NCBI RefSeq assembly: GCF_943193005.1
Contig: NZ_CALPCH010000001.1
Coordinates: 150,314 to 214,313 of the forward strand
Direction: 5' to 3'
From: Pumilibacter intestinalis
GTDB taxonomy: Bacteria > Bacillota > Clostridia > Christensenellales > Pumilibacteraceae
DNA: 64,000 nt
Shown here: positions 38,448 through 48,481 of the stretch, one piece after another
How positions within the stretch are numbered: position 1 is the first letter of the stretch
Layout: each line of letters opens with the position of its first letter
Position numbers and translations under genes: made by a program
Notes under the pieces: model-generated
Database searches by the model: none
Told to the model about the DNA's origin: nothing
The model's input: the letters and a program-made list of their open reading frames with translations, nothing else

Positions 38448-39911
38448 ATGAAAACAAAGCGAATTTGTAAATTTATGGCAATACTGTTTGCCTTGGCGGC
38501 GGTAGCGGGCTGTTTTGCGGCGTGTTCCGAACAGGGCGACGAGCCGCGCAGTTCGTATACGATTACCGCGCAGGTGGACGCTCGGCAGATGTCGGTATCG
38601 GCACTGTGCGAAATAGAATACGTAAACCGCACCGAGGTGGAACTTACCGAAGTGTGGTTTCACCTTTATCCCGCGGCGTACCGCGACGGAGCGCGTTACA
38701 CGCCCGTGAGCGCGGCGGAGGTGGAAGGAGCGTATCCGCACGGCGTTTCTTACGGCGGCATAGAAATAAACGGGGTAACGGGCGGCGAGTACGAAATAGG
38801 CGGACTCGACGAAGACATACTTATAGTTAAGTTGCCCGAGTCCATTATGCCCACCGAAAGCGTGCGCATTACGGTGGACTACAAGTTGAAATTGCCCAAC
38901 ATGCGCCACCGTTTCGGATATTGCGACGACAAAATAAATCTCGGCAATTGGTTTCCCATAGAGTGCGCGTACGAGGGCGGTTTTGCGAGCGCGCCGTACT
39001 ACTCGAACGGCGACCCGTTCAATCTTCCGGTTTGCGATTATAACGTAACGATAATCGCGCCCAAAGAATATACCGTGGCAATGCCCGGCGAGTCGTCGCG
39101 CACCGAAGAGCAAGAGCAGGGCACGGCTCGCACCGTGTGCAAACTCGATAACGCGCGGGATTTCGCCGCAGTTCTCGGAAAATTCCAAACCGCAACGGCG
39201 AACGCGAACGGCGTGGAGGTAACCTATTACTACACGTTCGACGACAAAGCCGAAGAACATCTCAAAGCGGCTTGCGACGCGTTGAATTATTTTTCGGGCG
39301 CGTTCGGAGCGTATCCCTATAAAACTTACAGCGTGGTGCAAACGCCTTTCAATCAGGGCGGAATGGAATACACCGGACTCGTATACATATCCGACGCGGC
39401 TCGCGACAAGATGATTACCGAGGTAATCGTGCACGAAACGGCGCATCAGTGGTGGTACGGCATAGTGGGCAACGACCAAGTGGCGGACGCCTGGCTTGAC
39501 GAGGCTCTCGCCGAATATTCCACCTCGCTGTTTTACAAAAACCACGCGGACTACGGCGTAAAGTACGAGGACCGCATAGCCGACGCGATGGGCGGGTTCT
39601 CGCTGTACTGCGAGCTTAGCAAGTGCTCCGACACCTCCATGAACAGGTCGCTCGCCGATTTTGCCAACGCTTCGGAATACACGTACATGACCTACGTTAA
39701 AGGTCAGCTCATGTACGACACGCTACTGCACATGCTCGGCGAAAAAACGCTTGTAGGCGGACTCGAAAATTACGTGTCCAAATGCGGATTTACCACCGCC
39801 AAGCCAGATAATCTCATAGCTTGTTTGGAAGAAACCTCGGGGCGTAACTTAAAGTCGCTCATGACGAGCTATATAGACGGAACAGCCAAACTTTACAGCA
39901 TAGGCGGCTGA
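38448..39911 (+). CDS. M1-type aminopeptidase lipoprotein
   Basis: This is a 487-residue secreted zinc peptidase. The signal sequence ends at a lipobox (LAAVAGC, Cys22), so it should be anchored to the outer face of the membrane. The substrate motif appears as QGGMEYTG (usually GGMEN) and the zinc site as HETAHQWW, with the third ligand E in WLDEALAEYS 18 residues on. It lacks the long C-terminal helical domain of full M1 enzymes. It would release single amino acids from peptides near the Opp system. The next gene is 16 bases away. Confidence 0.88.
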   Translation: MKTKRICKFMAILFALAAVAGCFAACSEQGDEPRSSYTITAQVDARQMSVSALCEIEYVNRTEVELTEVWFHLYPAAYRDGARYTPVSAAEVEGAYPHGVSYGGIEINGVTGGEYEIGGLDEDILIVKLPESIMPTESVRITVDYKLKLPNMRHRFGYCDDKINLGNWFPIECAYEGGFASAPYYSNGDPFNLPVCDYNVTIIAPKEYTVAMPGESSRTEEQEQGTARTVCKLDNARDFAAVLGKFQTATANANGVEVTYYYTFDDKAEEHLKAACDALNYFSGAFGAYPYKTYSVVQTPFNQGGMEYTGLVYISDAARDKMITEVIVHETAHQWWYGIVGNDQVADAWLDEALAEYSTSLFYKNHADYGVKYEDRIADAMGGFSLYCELSKCSDTSMNRSLADFANASEYTYMTYVKGQLMYDTLLHMLGEKTLVGGLENYVSKCGFTTAKPDNLIACLEETSGRNLKSLMTSYIDGTAKLYSIGG

Positions 39912-39927
39912 CGGGAGGGAGTAAAGC

Positions 39928-40617
39928 GTGTTTATCTTACTGAAAAGACGTAATATATTGATAGGACTGCTCGTAGTCGCGCTTACGGTGGGAGTGTGCT
40001 TTGCCGTAACCGCTACGGCAACGAGCGCGTACTCCGTGCCCAAAATCGGCAAAACCATAGTGATAGACGCAGGGCACGGCGGGGCGGACGGCGGCGTGGT
40101 GGGAGTTACCACCTCGGTTAAAGAAAGCGATATAAATCTTTCTGTGGCGCGTTCGCTTAAGCACTTTCTCAAAACCAAAGGTTACGACGTTATCATGACC
40201 CGCACCACCACCGACGGTCTTTACGGCATGACCACCAAAAACAAAAAGCTCAAAGACATGCAGGAGCGCAAAAAGATAATAGAAAAGGCGAACGCCGATT
40301 TGGTGGTGTCGGTGCACTGCAATTCTTATCCGAGAGCGGACCAAACGGGCGCGCAGGTGTTTTACGCGCCGGGCAGCGAGGACGGAAAGCAAAAAGCCGA
40401 AGCCATGCAAAGCGTGCTGTGCAATTCTCTCGGTTCGCGCCGCAACGCAATGAGCGGAGATTATTTCATTTTGCAGTGCTCGAAAACTCCGTCCCTTCTC
40501 GTAGAGTGCGGTTTTCTCACTACTCCGTCCGAAGAAAAGCAACTGGTTACGGCGTCTTATCAGGAAAAAGTGGCTTACGCCATATTTACGGGCATTCACA
40601 CCATACTCGAGGGGTAG
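39928..40617 (+). CDS. N-acetylmuramoyl-L-alanine amidase (CwlD-like)
   Basis: This is a 229-residue amidase_3 domain protein that cuts the bond between MurNAc and the peptide stem. It has an N-terminal membrane anchor (about residues 10-32), then the zinc motifs IVIDAGHGGADGG near residue 47, the second His in LVVSVHCNSY and the catalytic Glu in SLLVECGFLT. The GTG start follows ACGGGAGGGAGTAAAGC. Length and order match CwlD, which shapes spore cortex in Clostridia and Bacilli, but vegetative amidases look alike. It follows the M1-type peptidase by 16 bases. Confidence 0.88.
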   Translation: MFILLKRRNILIGLLVVALTVGVCFAVTATATSAYSVPKIGKTIVIDAGHGGADGGVVGVTTSVKESDINLSVARSLKHFLKTKGYDVIMTRTTTDGLYGMTTKNKKLKDMQERKKIIEKANADLVVSVHCNSYPRADQTGAQVFYAPGSEDGKQKAEAMQSVLCNSLGSRRNAMSGDYFILQCSKTPSLLVECGFLTTPSEEKQLVTASYQEKVAYAIFTGIHTILEG

Positions 40618-40664
40618 TCGGCTCGAAAAATAGGTGGAAATTTTTGAAAATTTGTATAAAAGGC

Positions 40665-40693
40665 TTGCAATAATATACGTTTTGTGGTATAAT
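40665..40693 (+). promoter_or_regulatory. Promoter upstream of a very short transcript
   Basis: TTGCAA (40665-40670) and TATAAT (40688-40693) are 17 bases apart. The expected start near 40700 is only 16 bases before a strong terminator hairpin. Confidence 0.6.
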
Positions 40694-40715
40694 AACTGCG
40701 ATATTTATCGGTGCA

Positions 40716-40747
40716 AGGGAGCATATATATTGCTCCCTCTTTTTTAT
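40716..40747 (+). terminator. Terminator between amidase and subtilase genes
   Basis: AGGGAGCA (40716-40723) pairs with TGCTCCCT (40731-40738) around a 7-base loop, followed by CTTTTTTATT. It ends either the amidase transcript or the short RNA from the promoter just before it. Confidence 0.85.
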
Positions 40748-40813
40748 TAAGCGTGTAAAACGCATGAAATCGCCATGAAAGCGGCGTGAAAGCGTATACG
40801 TTATTAAAAATGC

Positions 40814-40843
40814 TTGCCAAAATTGCGCCGCGTATGGTATCAT
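40814..40843 (+). promoter_or_regulatory. Putative promoter of the subtilase-opp operon
   Basis: TTGCCA (40814-40819) and TATCAT (40838-40843) are 18 bases apart, about 57 bases before the subtilase ATG. CATAAT at 40841-40846 is an alternative -10 but lies too far. Confidence 0.5.
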
Positions 40844-40900
40844 AATATGTATGCGAGTTGCATGGTTTTTTCGGCTTGCAATTCGGAGGGCCTTTACAGA

Positions 40901-43900
40901 ATGAAAAAGTTACCGAAATTCATAGTATTCATACTCGTTGCGCTGATGTCGTTTAGCAGTTTTACCGCTTGCGGCGATTTCGGCAAGGAGGGCGGTGCGT
41001 CGAGCGGAGCGGATAGCGGCGCGGTTACGGAGACTCCCGAGGAAATTCTCGGCAGTCTTAATATGAATTTCATAGACGATTTGAACAAAGACCTCGTAAA
41101 AAAGATTGACGACGGCGACGTAAAAGGCGACGTGAACGTAATTGTCACGCTGTCGGACAGTTCGCTCGTTTCGTTATATAATGAAAAAGGCGCGGAATAC
41201 GAGAGCGTAAGCGAATTCGGCAAGTCCGAAAGCGCGCGCGAATACCTTTCCTCTTCGGCTTCTCGCAGGGCGAGGGTGGAAAGTCGCTTAAAGTCGGCGG
41301 GGCTTATTTCCGAGGTTGTGTACGGTTATGATACCGTGCTCGACGGCTTGTGCGTATCCACTACATACGACAAGGTTGCCGCGATATGCGACGTTCCCGA
41401 GGTGGAGCGCGTTATGATATCGCAAACTTACGCGCCCAGCGAAACTGTTACAAACGAGGTAAACGTACACGATACCGGCATTTTCGACAGCAGCGACGTG
41501 CCGTATACGGGCAAGGGCACGGTTGTGGCGGTGCTCGATACGGGTTGCGACTACACCCATTCCGCGTTTACGTCGCACCACGTTGTAGAACCGCGTTTGG
41601 ACAAAGACGATATAGAAGAACTTTTGCGGGACACCAAAGCGTACGGTTATAATTCGAATATCGCCGCTCGCGACGTTTATTACGGCAACGTAACCAAAAA
41701 CAAGATAGCGTTCGGTTTCGACTACGCCGACCGCGACGCCGATATCATGCCTTTCGAGCAGTCGCACGGCACGCACGTTGCCGGCATAATCGCGGGTAGC
41801 GACAGCCGCATAACGGGCGTTGCGGTAGACGCGCAACTTGCCATAATGAAAGTGTTCAGCGATTACAAATCGGGCTCGGAAGAGAGCGATATACTCGCCG
41901 CCCTCGAAGACGCGGTTATTCTCGGCGTTGACGCGATAAACCTCAGCTTGGGTATGTCTTGCGGTTTCAGCGACGAGTCGCACGACGAATACAAAGACGG
42001 AATTTACAATTCCATTAACGACGCGGGCATTTCGCTTGTGGTTGCCGCGTCCAACGATTACAGCAGCGCGTTCGGTTCGGAACTCGGCGACACCAACAAA
42101 ACGAGCAATCCCGATTCCGCCACCGTAGGCTCGCCGTCCACCTATGCCGCCGCTCTCAGCGTTGCCTCCATAGAAGGACAAAAAGAGAAATTCATGGTGT
42201 CGGACGCGGGCAGAGAGATATTCTTTATAGAGTCGTCTAACCTTGCGGGCAAAGAGTACGACTTTTTCCAAATGCTCGGAGTGAGCGAAACCAACACCCG
42301 ATTATCGTATCAGTACGTAACCGTGCCCGGCGTAGGCTCGCGCGACAATTACATGGGGCTTGACGTTAAAGGCAAAATCGCGCTCGTTCGCAGGGGCGAT
42401 ATTTCGTTTGAAGAGAAAGTTCGTTTTGCCGCGGAGGCAGGCGCGGCGGCGATAATCGTGTATAACAACATATTCGGCGATATCAAGATGTCGGTCGGTA
42501 ACAACCCCAAAATACCCGTAATATCCATAGGCAAAGACGACGGCTTTGCTTTGGCGGAGAAAAAAGAGGGCACGCTCGTTTTCGATTTCGGCAACGTGGC
42601 GGGTCCGTTTATGAGCGATTTCTCGAGTTGGGGACCTACCCCCGATTTGAAAATCAAACCCGAGATAACCGCTCACGGCGGCAACATACTGTCGGCTGTG
42701 CCGGGCGGCGGATACGATTCGCTCAGCGGCACGAGTATGGCGTCGCCCAATATGTGCGGCATAACCGTGCTTATCCGTCAGTACGTTAAAGAGAAATTCC
42801 CTTCGCTCACCGTAAACGAAATGCGCGATATGGTGAACAGACTTTGCATGTCTACCGCAACTATCGCTCTCGATAAAGCGGGCAACCCGTATTCGCCCCG
42901 CAAGCAGGGCGCGGGACTTGCCAGCCTTTACAATTCGGTAAATACCAAAGCGTATTTGTACGTAGACGGAATGGATAAGTCTAAGCTCGAACTCGGCGAC
43001 GACCCTTCGCGCACGGGCGTGTACGAAATGAGTTTCAATCTCGCGAACATTTCGAACGAAACGGTAAGTTACCGTATAGACGATTTTACCATGACCGAAA
43101 CTCTTTCTTCTACCGATAAAGAGTTCGTTGCCGAAATGGCGTATATGCTCGATAACTCCACCGATATCACGGTAGAGGAGGGGGGCACTCTTTCGGGCTC
43201 CACAATAACCGTGCCCGCGGGCGATACGGCTAAAATAACGGTAACGGTGCGGCTTTCAAAATCGGACAAATCTTATCTTAACGCGAATTTCGAAAACGGT
43301 ATGTATGTTGAGGGATACATTACTCTTAAAAATACCGACGCAAACGGAGTGGACTTGAATATTCCGTATCTCGCTTTTTACGGCGATTGGGCGGACGCTC
43401 CTCTTTTCGACAAAACATATTACGAGGTGGAGAGCGAGGCTCACGACGGCTCGATTGACGAAGACGACAAGCTCAAAGCCGACCACTATGCAACCACGCC
43501 GCAAGGCAAGTATTTTTACGATTACGTGTTCCCGCTCGGAACTTACGTGTACAATCTCGACGAAGACAAATATTCGGCGATACCCGCAACCGAGGAGCAT
43601 GCGGCTATGTCGTATTATTCGGACAGCATTTCGGGACTTTTCGGACTGTATGCCGGACTTTTGCGCGGCGCGAAACAGCTCGATTTGGAAATGATAAACA
43701 CCGCCACCGGCGAGGTTGTTTGGAAGAATACCGAGTATAACTGCTATAAAGCGCACAACACAAAGCCGTATTTCAGCGAGATAGAATTGAGCGCCATGGA
43801 TATCGGCGAAAACAATATGCACTTTCAGGTGAACGTAAAGGCTACGCTCGATTGGGACGGCGACACGCGCAACAGCCGAGATACGTATTCGTTCTCGTTC

Positions 43901-46900
43901 TATATAGATTACGAGCCGCCTACCATAGTGAATTCGGAATTCCGCACCGAATACGACAAATCGAACAAAAAGAACCGTTACTACGTAGACTTAACGGTGT
44001 ACGATAACCATTACGCAATGGCTGTGCGCCCCGTGTTGGTATATTCCACCAAAGACAGCGACGGCAAGACCAAAAGAACGTATACGTCGCTTTCCGAAAG
44101 CGCGATACCCATATATCAAGACGAACGCGGAAGCGAAAGCAAAGTAACGATTGAAATCACCGATTACATGCAGAGCATCAAAGCGTCGGATATTCCCGAC
44201 GGAATTGTGTTCGCCATAGACGATTACGCGCTCAATACGAGCGTGTGCTACGTGCCTTTCCCCGAGACCGACTCCGAAACGCTTGCGTTTACGCGAAGCG
44301 AACTTTCTCTTTGTCCCGGCGAAACGCAGGACCTCACGAAATTTGTAACGGGTAACGAAAACGCCACCGTAGACAGCGAACTTTACTATTCTTATCTCTC
44401 GCACCTTAAGTGGAATTCGAGCAACGAAAACGTGGTAAAAGTTAGCGGCGGTCAAATCGAAGCTGTTGCGGCGGGTACGGCTACCGTAAGTTTTACTTGG
44501 AAAGATATGGGCGGCAAAGAACATACCGCCAATATTAAAGTAACGGTGCAGGGCGATAAAGTTACCGATAATCCGCAAGCGGGAAATAACGTAAATCTCA
44601 AAGAGTTGAAATTCACGCATTACGATACCGTAAAGGCTTTCAACGGCGATATTTCGCGTTCCGATATAGGGTCTACAGGCTCGGTGAATTATTTCGACGG
44701 AGCGTGCAACGTGTCGTTCTATCCGTCCGAGCAAATCAGATTGCACTATTTGCTCGAACCGTGGAATTTGTCGCCCGAAAGATATACTTTGAAATATTCT
44801 TCCGATTCGCCCAAAATAGCAACCGTGGACCAAAACGGATTGGTTACGGCGCAAGCGGAAGGCAATTGCACCATTACTCTCGAGATTACCGTAGACGGAA
44901 AACTTTCAATCATTGCCGCAACTTGCGACGTTGAGGTAAAGAACGAATTCGTAATCGAACACAACGAGCTCGTTGCATATAAAGGCAAAGGCGGCGACGT
45001 AGTGATACCCGACGATAAGGGCATACTGTATATCGGCTCGTTCGCGTTCTGCCACTATGATATGGTAAACGACCGCGAGGTGGAAGACGATTACGATATC
45101 GACGCAAAGAAAGACCCGCTCGGCAACGACACCGTAACCTCGGTTGTGATACCCGACGGCATAGAAGAGGTGCGCAAGTACGCGTTTTATAATTGTACCG
45201 CGCTCAAAAAAGTTACGCTCGGAAAGGATTGCGAAAGACTGCTCGATTATGCATTCTACGGCGATACAAAACTCGAGAGCATAAACCTTGAAAACGTGCT
45301 CGTTATAGGCGCGGCAGGCTTCTTCGGTTGCACGAGCTTAGAGAGAGTAAACACGTCGAACGTAGTTTCCTTGGGCATGTACGCTTTCTCGGGTTCGCAT
45401 ATCACGTCGGTAAATCTTACTAATTTGCGTTGGTGCGGAACTCGCGCATTCGGCAGAGTGCCCGACCCCGAAGACGAAAGCAAAGTTTTGGCGAACGGCG
45501 CGGTATGGCTTACTACCGTTACCGTAGGCGCAAACACTCAACTTTCGGTGGGAATGTTCGAAGGTTGTTCCCGTATAGCAACAATAAGGGGAGATATAAA
45601 CGCCGTGCAAATTCCGGATAAGGCGTTTGCGGGTTGCTACAGCTTAAACAGCGTTTCTTTCTCCAACAACATAACATATTTGGGCGTAAATGCTTTTGCC
45701 GATTGCACAAACCTTTCTTCGGTTACGTTTAAGGGCGAGTGCGAGTATATTGCCGACAGCGCGTTCAGCAATACTCCCAAACTGAAAACCTTTACTTTGC
45801 CGAGCGGCGAAATTACGTTCGGCAACATGGTGTTTGCGCGAAGCGGCGTAAGTAACGTTGTTTTCGCAAAGACCTCGCGCATTAAAGATATCGGCGTGTC
45901 TGTTTTCTCGGGCATGACGAACGCAGTTTCGCTTACCGCTACGGGCAGCGATTATTACGAGTCTAAAAACGGTGATTTGTATTCCAAAGACGGCAAGACT
46001 TTAATACTCGTTGCTCCCAATAAGAATTTGGGTGCGTTCACGCTTCCCGCCAACGTGGAAGAAATAGGCGCGGGCGCGTTTGCGGGCAACTCTTCGTTAA
46101 CCTCGTTTACCGCGAGCGGTTCGGCTCTTAAGAGCATAGGCAACGCCGCGTTCTCCGATTGCGTAAATCTTACGAGCGTGACTTTGCCGAATACTTGCAC
46201 GTATATAGGCGATAACGCGTTCTTCGGCGCAAACAAACTCGCTTCGTTTACGGGAAATAGTGTAACGCATTTCGGAGAGTATTCGTTTGCAAATACCGCT
46301 CTTACCTCGGTTACCGTTCCCGCGGGGGCGGAGGTGGGTGAAGCTGCGTTTGCCGCGGTTGGCAACTTTAAGTCGGTGCTCAAAACCGTGAACGTCGGCG
46401 CGGGGGCAACTCTCGGCGAAGGCGCGTTTATGGAGTGCGGCGCGCTCGAAACGGTTAATATGCCCAATGCGGGCGGCGTAACGATAGTGGGCATGACTTT
46501 CTACAATTGCGCTAAGCTTACCACTATTGATATGAGCAAGATAGGTAGCGACGGGGAAAACTGCATAGTAGGATACGCAAGTTTCTACGGTTGCTCGAGC
46601 TTGACTACGGCTGACCTTGCAAACGTAACCGCTATCGGCGATTATTGCTTTGCCGGTTGCCGTTCGCTTGCAACTGTCAGTCTTCCCAAAGTGCTGTATA
46701 TAGGCGCGGACGCTTTCACGTCTACGAATTACAGCGTTAACAATGCGCCCGTAATCACGGAGCTCGATATGCCCGAAGTGCAGTATATCGATACGGGAGC
46801 GTTCGACGGCTTGAAATCGCTTACTACGGTGAGCATGCCGAAAATTGTGGAAATAGCCGACGGCGGGGCGTATACCATGGGTTCGAACCAATCGTATATA

Positions 46901-48481
46901 TTCTCGGGCGCATTCAGCAACTGCGAAAATCTTACAAGCGTTGAAATGGGCACGCTTGCTCGTTTACCCGATTTCGTGTTCTACAATTGCGGCAAACTGA
47001 GCGACATAGACCTTTCGAAAGTGGAATATATAGGCATAATGGCTCTCGGCGGCGTGCCGATTACCGAGGCAAATCTTACCGAGTGCATAGAGATAGGAAC
47101 ACAGGCGTTCTCGCTTTACAATCAAAACAACGAAAAACTCGTTTCGGTAAACGCACCCGAATTAGCCGTGCTTAACGACGGCGCGTTTAGCAGCTGCGTA
47201 AAGCTCGATTCGGTGAATATGCCCAAGCTCCAAAGTATGGGCGTAAGCGCGTTCGGCGGTTGCACGAGCCTTACCGAGTTCGCTCTCTCGGCGAACTTGA
47301 AAAACGTGGATTACAGGGCTTTCTACGGCGCGGCGGCTCTTACCGGCTTTACCTACAACGGACAAAGCGACGCCGCAACCGATAACTTTGTGCTCGATAA
47401 AGGCGTGCTGTATACGGTATTGCCCAACGGCGGCTATCAACTTTCGGTATATCCCGCGGGCAAAACCGATAGCGAGTACAGCGTGATAGAAAATACTCGC
47501 CGCATAGAGTTCGGCGCGGCGGAAGGCAATAAGTGGCTTCAAAAAGTTATATTGCCGTCGTCGCTCAAAAACATAGGCAACATGGCGTTCTACGAGTGCT
47601 CCGCGCTCAAAGAGGTGGTGTTCAACTCTTACTACGCGCCGCAACTCGAAGGCACGGTGAGCATAGAGGTGGAGATTACGCTTGAAAACTTGAGCGAATA
47701 TCCCAAGTATGCGGAGCTGTACAAATATAATTACAATTTCCTTTTCGCGGGCAACGTGCACATGTCGGAAGCGTTCTATTACCAAAATTTCGTGGATACC
47801 GTAACGAGCAAAAACGCGTCGGAACTTGTATACACTTATCCCAAAAACGGAAGCGGCTATAAAAGCCCGCTCTACAGAGCTTATTTCAACGATAACTTAG
47901 ACAGCGAGGGAAACCGCGTAGACTCGGGCACCGCTACGGGCGCGAACGTGTTGGCGTTCCTCGCCGCATACGAGAAACTGCCGAGCGGAAATATCGCCAC
48001 CCGTTTCGATGCGGATGCGATAATAAACGCGCGCACCGCCCTCAACGCGTTGAGCGCGAGCGAACGCGCCGAATTGGACCCCGCAAAGGTTGCCCGTTTC
48101 GAGTCGCTTGAAAAAACTTATAATGCGGACGTGGTTTCGTACGCCATAACGCGTATATTCGACGTTGACCGTTCGGAATATTCGTACAACCTTATCCGCG
48201 ATGTATTCAAGAGCTACAACGCTCTCACCGAAGAAGAAAAATCGCTTGTTACCAACTATTCGGTTCTGCAAGGCAAGTTAAGCGACTTGAGAAACGAAAT
48301 GGCGAACGAAATAGATTTTAACAAAGACTATTCCGAATACACGTTCCCGAGCGAAGAGAAAGGCGGTTGCGGATGCGGTAGCGCAATGGAAACCACCGCT
48401 ACGTTCGGCGGCATTCTCGCCGTATGCCTTGCCATGGTTGCGGGTATAATTTTCGGTCGCAAAAGGAGAACGAACAGATAA
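40901..48481 (+). CDS. Giant surface subtilase with BspA-type leucine-rich repeats
   Basis: This is a 2526-residue exported serine protease. A signal peptide with a possible lipobox (SSFTAC) starts it. The S8 catalytic triad is D213 (VVAVLDTGCD), H289 (SHGTHVAGI) and S612 (LSGTSMASP), with a PA domain inserted at about 480-555 as in C5a-peptidase and lactocepin. A Fn3-like domain (about 700-810), two Big_2 domains (about 1135-1220 and 1290-1340) and a leucine-rich array of the BspA type (about 1352-2247; repeats like AFYNCTALKKVTL, AFADCTNLSSVTF) follow. A helical region, KGGCGCGS, a membrane segment (about 2497-2516) and RKRRTNR end it. The ATG follows GGAGGG. It overlaps the next gene by one base and probably feeds peptides to Opp. 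Confidence 0.92.
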   Translation: MKKLPKFIVFILVALMSFSSFTACGDFGKEGGASSGADSGAVTETPEEILGSLNMNFIDDLNKDLVKKIDDGDVKGDVNVIVTLSDSSLVSLYNEKGAEYESVSEFGKSESAREYLSSSASRRARVESRLKSAGLISEVVYGYDTVLDGLCVSTTYDKVAAICDVPEVERVMISQTYAPSETVTNEVNVHDTGIFDSSDVPYTGKGTVVAVLDTGCDYTHSAFTSHHVVEPRLDKDDIEELLRDTKAYGYNSNIAARDVYYGNVTKNKIAFGFDYADRDADIMPFEQSHGTHVAGIIAGSDSRITGVAVDAQLAIMKVFSDYKSGSEESDILAALEDAVILGVDAINLSLGMSCGFSDESHDEYKDGIYNSINDAGISLVVAASNDYSSAFGSELGDTNKTSNPDSATVGSPSTYAAALSVASIEGQKEKFMVSDAGREIFFIESSNLAGKEYDFFQMLGVSETNTRLSYQYVTVPGVGSRDNYMGLDVKGKIALVRRGDISFEEKVRFAAEAGAAAIIVYNNIFGDIKMSVGNNPKIPVISIGKDDGFALAEKKEGTLVFDFGNVAGPFMSDFSSWGPTPDLKIKPEITAHGGNILSAVPGGGYDSLSGTSMASPNMCGITVLIRQYVKEKFPSLTVNEMRDMVNRLCMSTATIALDKAGNPYSPRKQGAGLASLYNSVNTKAYLYVDGMDKSKLELGDDPSRTGVYEMSFNLANISNETVSYRIDDFTMTETLSSTDKEFVAEMAYMLDNSTDITVEEGGTLSGSTITVPAGDTAKITVTVRLSKSDKSYLNANFENGMYVEGYITLKNTDANGVDLNIPYLAFYGDWADAPLFDKTYYEVESEAHDGSIDEDDKLKADHYATTPQGKYFYDYVFPLGTYVYNLDEDKYSAIPATEEHAAMSYYSDSISGLFGLYAGLLRGAKQLDLEMINTATGEVVWKNTEYNCYKAHNTKPYFSEIELSAMDIGENNMHFQVNVKATLDWDGDTRNSRDTYSFSFYIDYEPPTIVNSEFRTEYDKSNKKNRYYVDLTVYDNHYAMAVRPVLVYSTKDSDGKTKRTYTSLSESAIPIYQDERGSESKVTIEITDYMQSIKASDIPDGIVFAIDDYALNTSVCYVPFPETDSETLAFTRSELSLCPGETQDLTKFVTGNENATVDSELYYSYLSHLKWNSSNENVVKVSGGQIEAVAAGTATVSFTWKDMGGKEHTANIKVTVQGDKVTDNPQAGNNVNLKELKFTHYDTVKAFNGDISRSDIGSTGSVNYFDGACNVSFYPSEQIRLHYLLEPWNLSPERYTLKYSSDSPKIATVDQNGLVTAQAEGNCTITLEITVDGKLSIIAATCDVEVKNEFVIEHNELVAYKGKGGDVVIPDDKGILYIGSFAFCHYDMVNDREVEDDYDIDAKKDPLGNDTVTSVVIPDGIEEVRKYAFYNCTALKKVTLGKDCERLLDYAFYGDTKLESINLENVLVIGAAGFFGCTSLERVNTSNVVSLGMYAFSGSHITSVNLTNLRWCGTRAFGRVPDPEDESKVLANGAVWLTTVTVGANTQLSVGMFEGCSRIATIRGDINAVQIPDKAFAGCYSLNSVSFSNNITYLGVNAFADCTNLSSVTFKGECEYIADSAFSNTPKLKTFTLPSGEITFGNMVFARSGVSNVVFAKTSRIKDIGVSVFSGMTNAVSLTATGSDYYESKNGDLYSKDGKTLILVAPNKNLGAFTLPANVEEIGAGAFAGNSSLTSFTASGSALKSIGNAAFSDCVNLTSVTLPNTCTYIGDNAFFGANKLASFTGNSVTHFGEYSFANTALTSVTVPAGAEVGEAAFAAVGNFKSVLKTVNVGAGATLGEGAFMECGALETVNMPNAGGVTIVGMTFYNCAKLTTIDMSKIGSDGENCIVGYASFYGCSSLTTADLANVTAIGDYCFAGCRSLATVSLPKVLYIGADAFTSTNYSVNNAPVITELDMPEVQYIDTGAFDGLKSLTTVSMPKIVEIADGGAYTMGSNQSYIFSGAFSNCENLTSVEMGTLARLPDFVFYNCGKLSDIDLSKVEYIGIMALGGVPITEANLTECIEIGTQAFSLYNQNNEKLVSVNAPELAVLNDGAFSSCVKLDSVNMPKLQSMGVSAFGGCTSLTEFALSANLKNVDYRAFYGAAALTGFTYNGQSDAATDNFVLDKGVLYTVLPNGGYQLSVYPAGKTDSEYSVIENTRRIEFGAAEGNKWLQKVILPSSLKNIGNMAFYECSALKEVVFNSYYAPQLEGTVSIEVEITLENLSEYPKYAELYKYNYNFLFAGNVHMSEAFYYQNFVDTVTSKNASELVYTYPKNGSGYKSPLYRAYFNDNLDSEGNRVDSGTATGANVLAFLAAYEKLPSGNIATRFDADAIINARTALNALSASERAELDPAKVARFESLEKTYNADVVSYAITRIFDVDRSEYSYNLIRDVFKSYNALTEEEKSLVTNYSVLQGKLSDLRNEMANEIDFNKDYSEYTFPSEEKGGCGCGSAMETTATFGGILAVCLAMVAGIIFGRKRRTNR

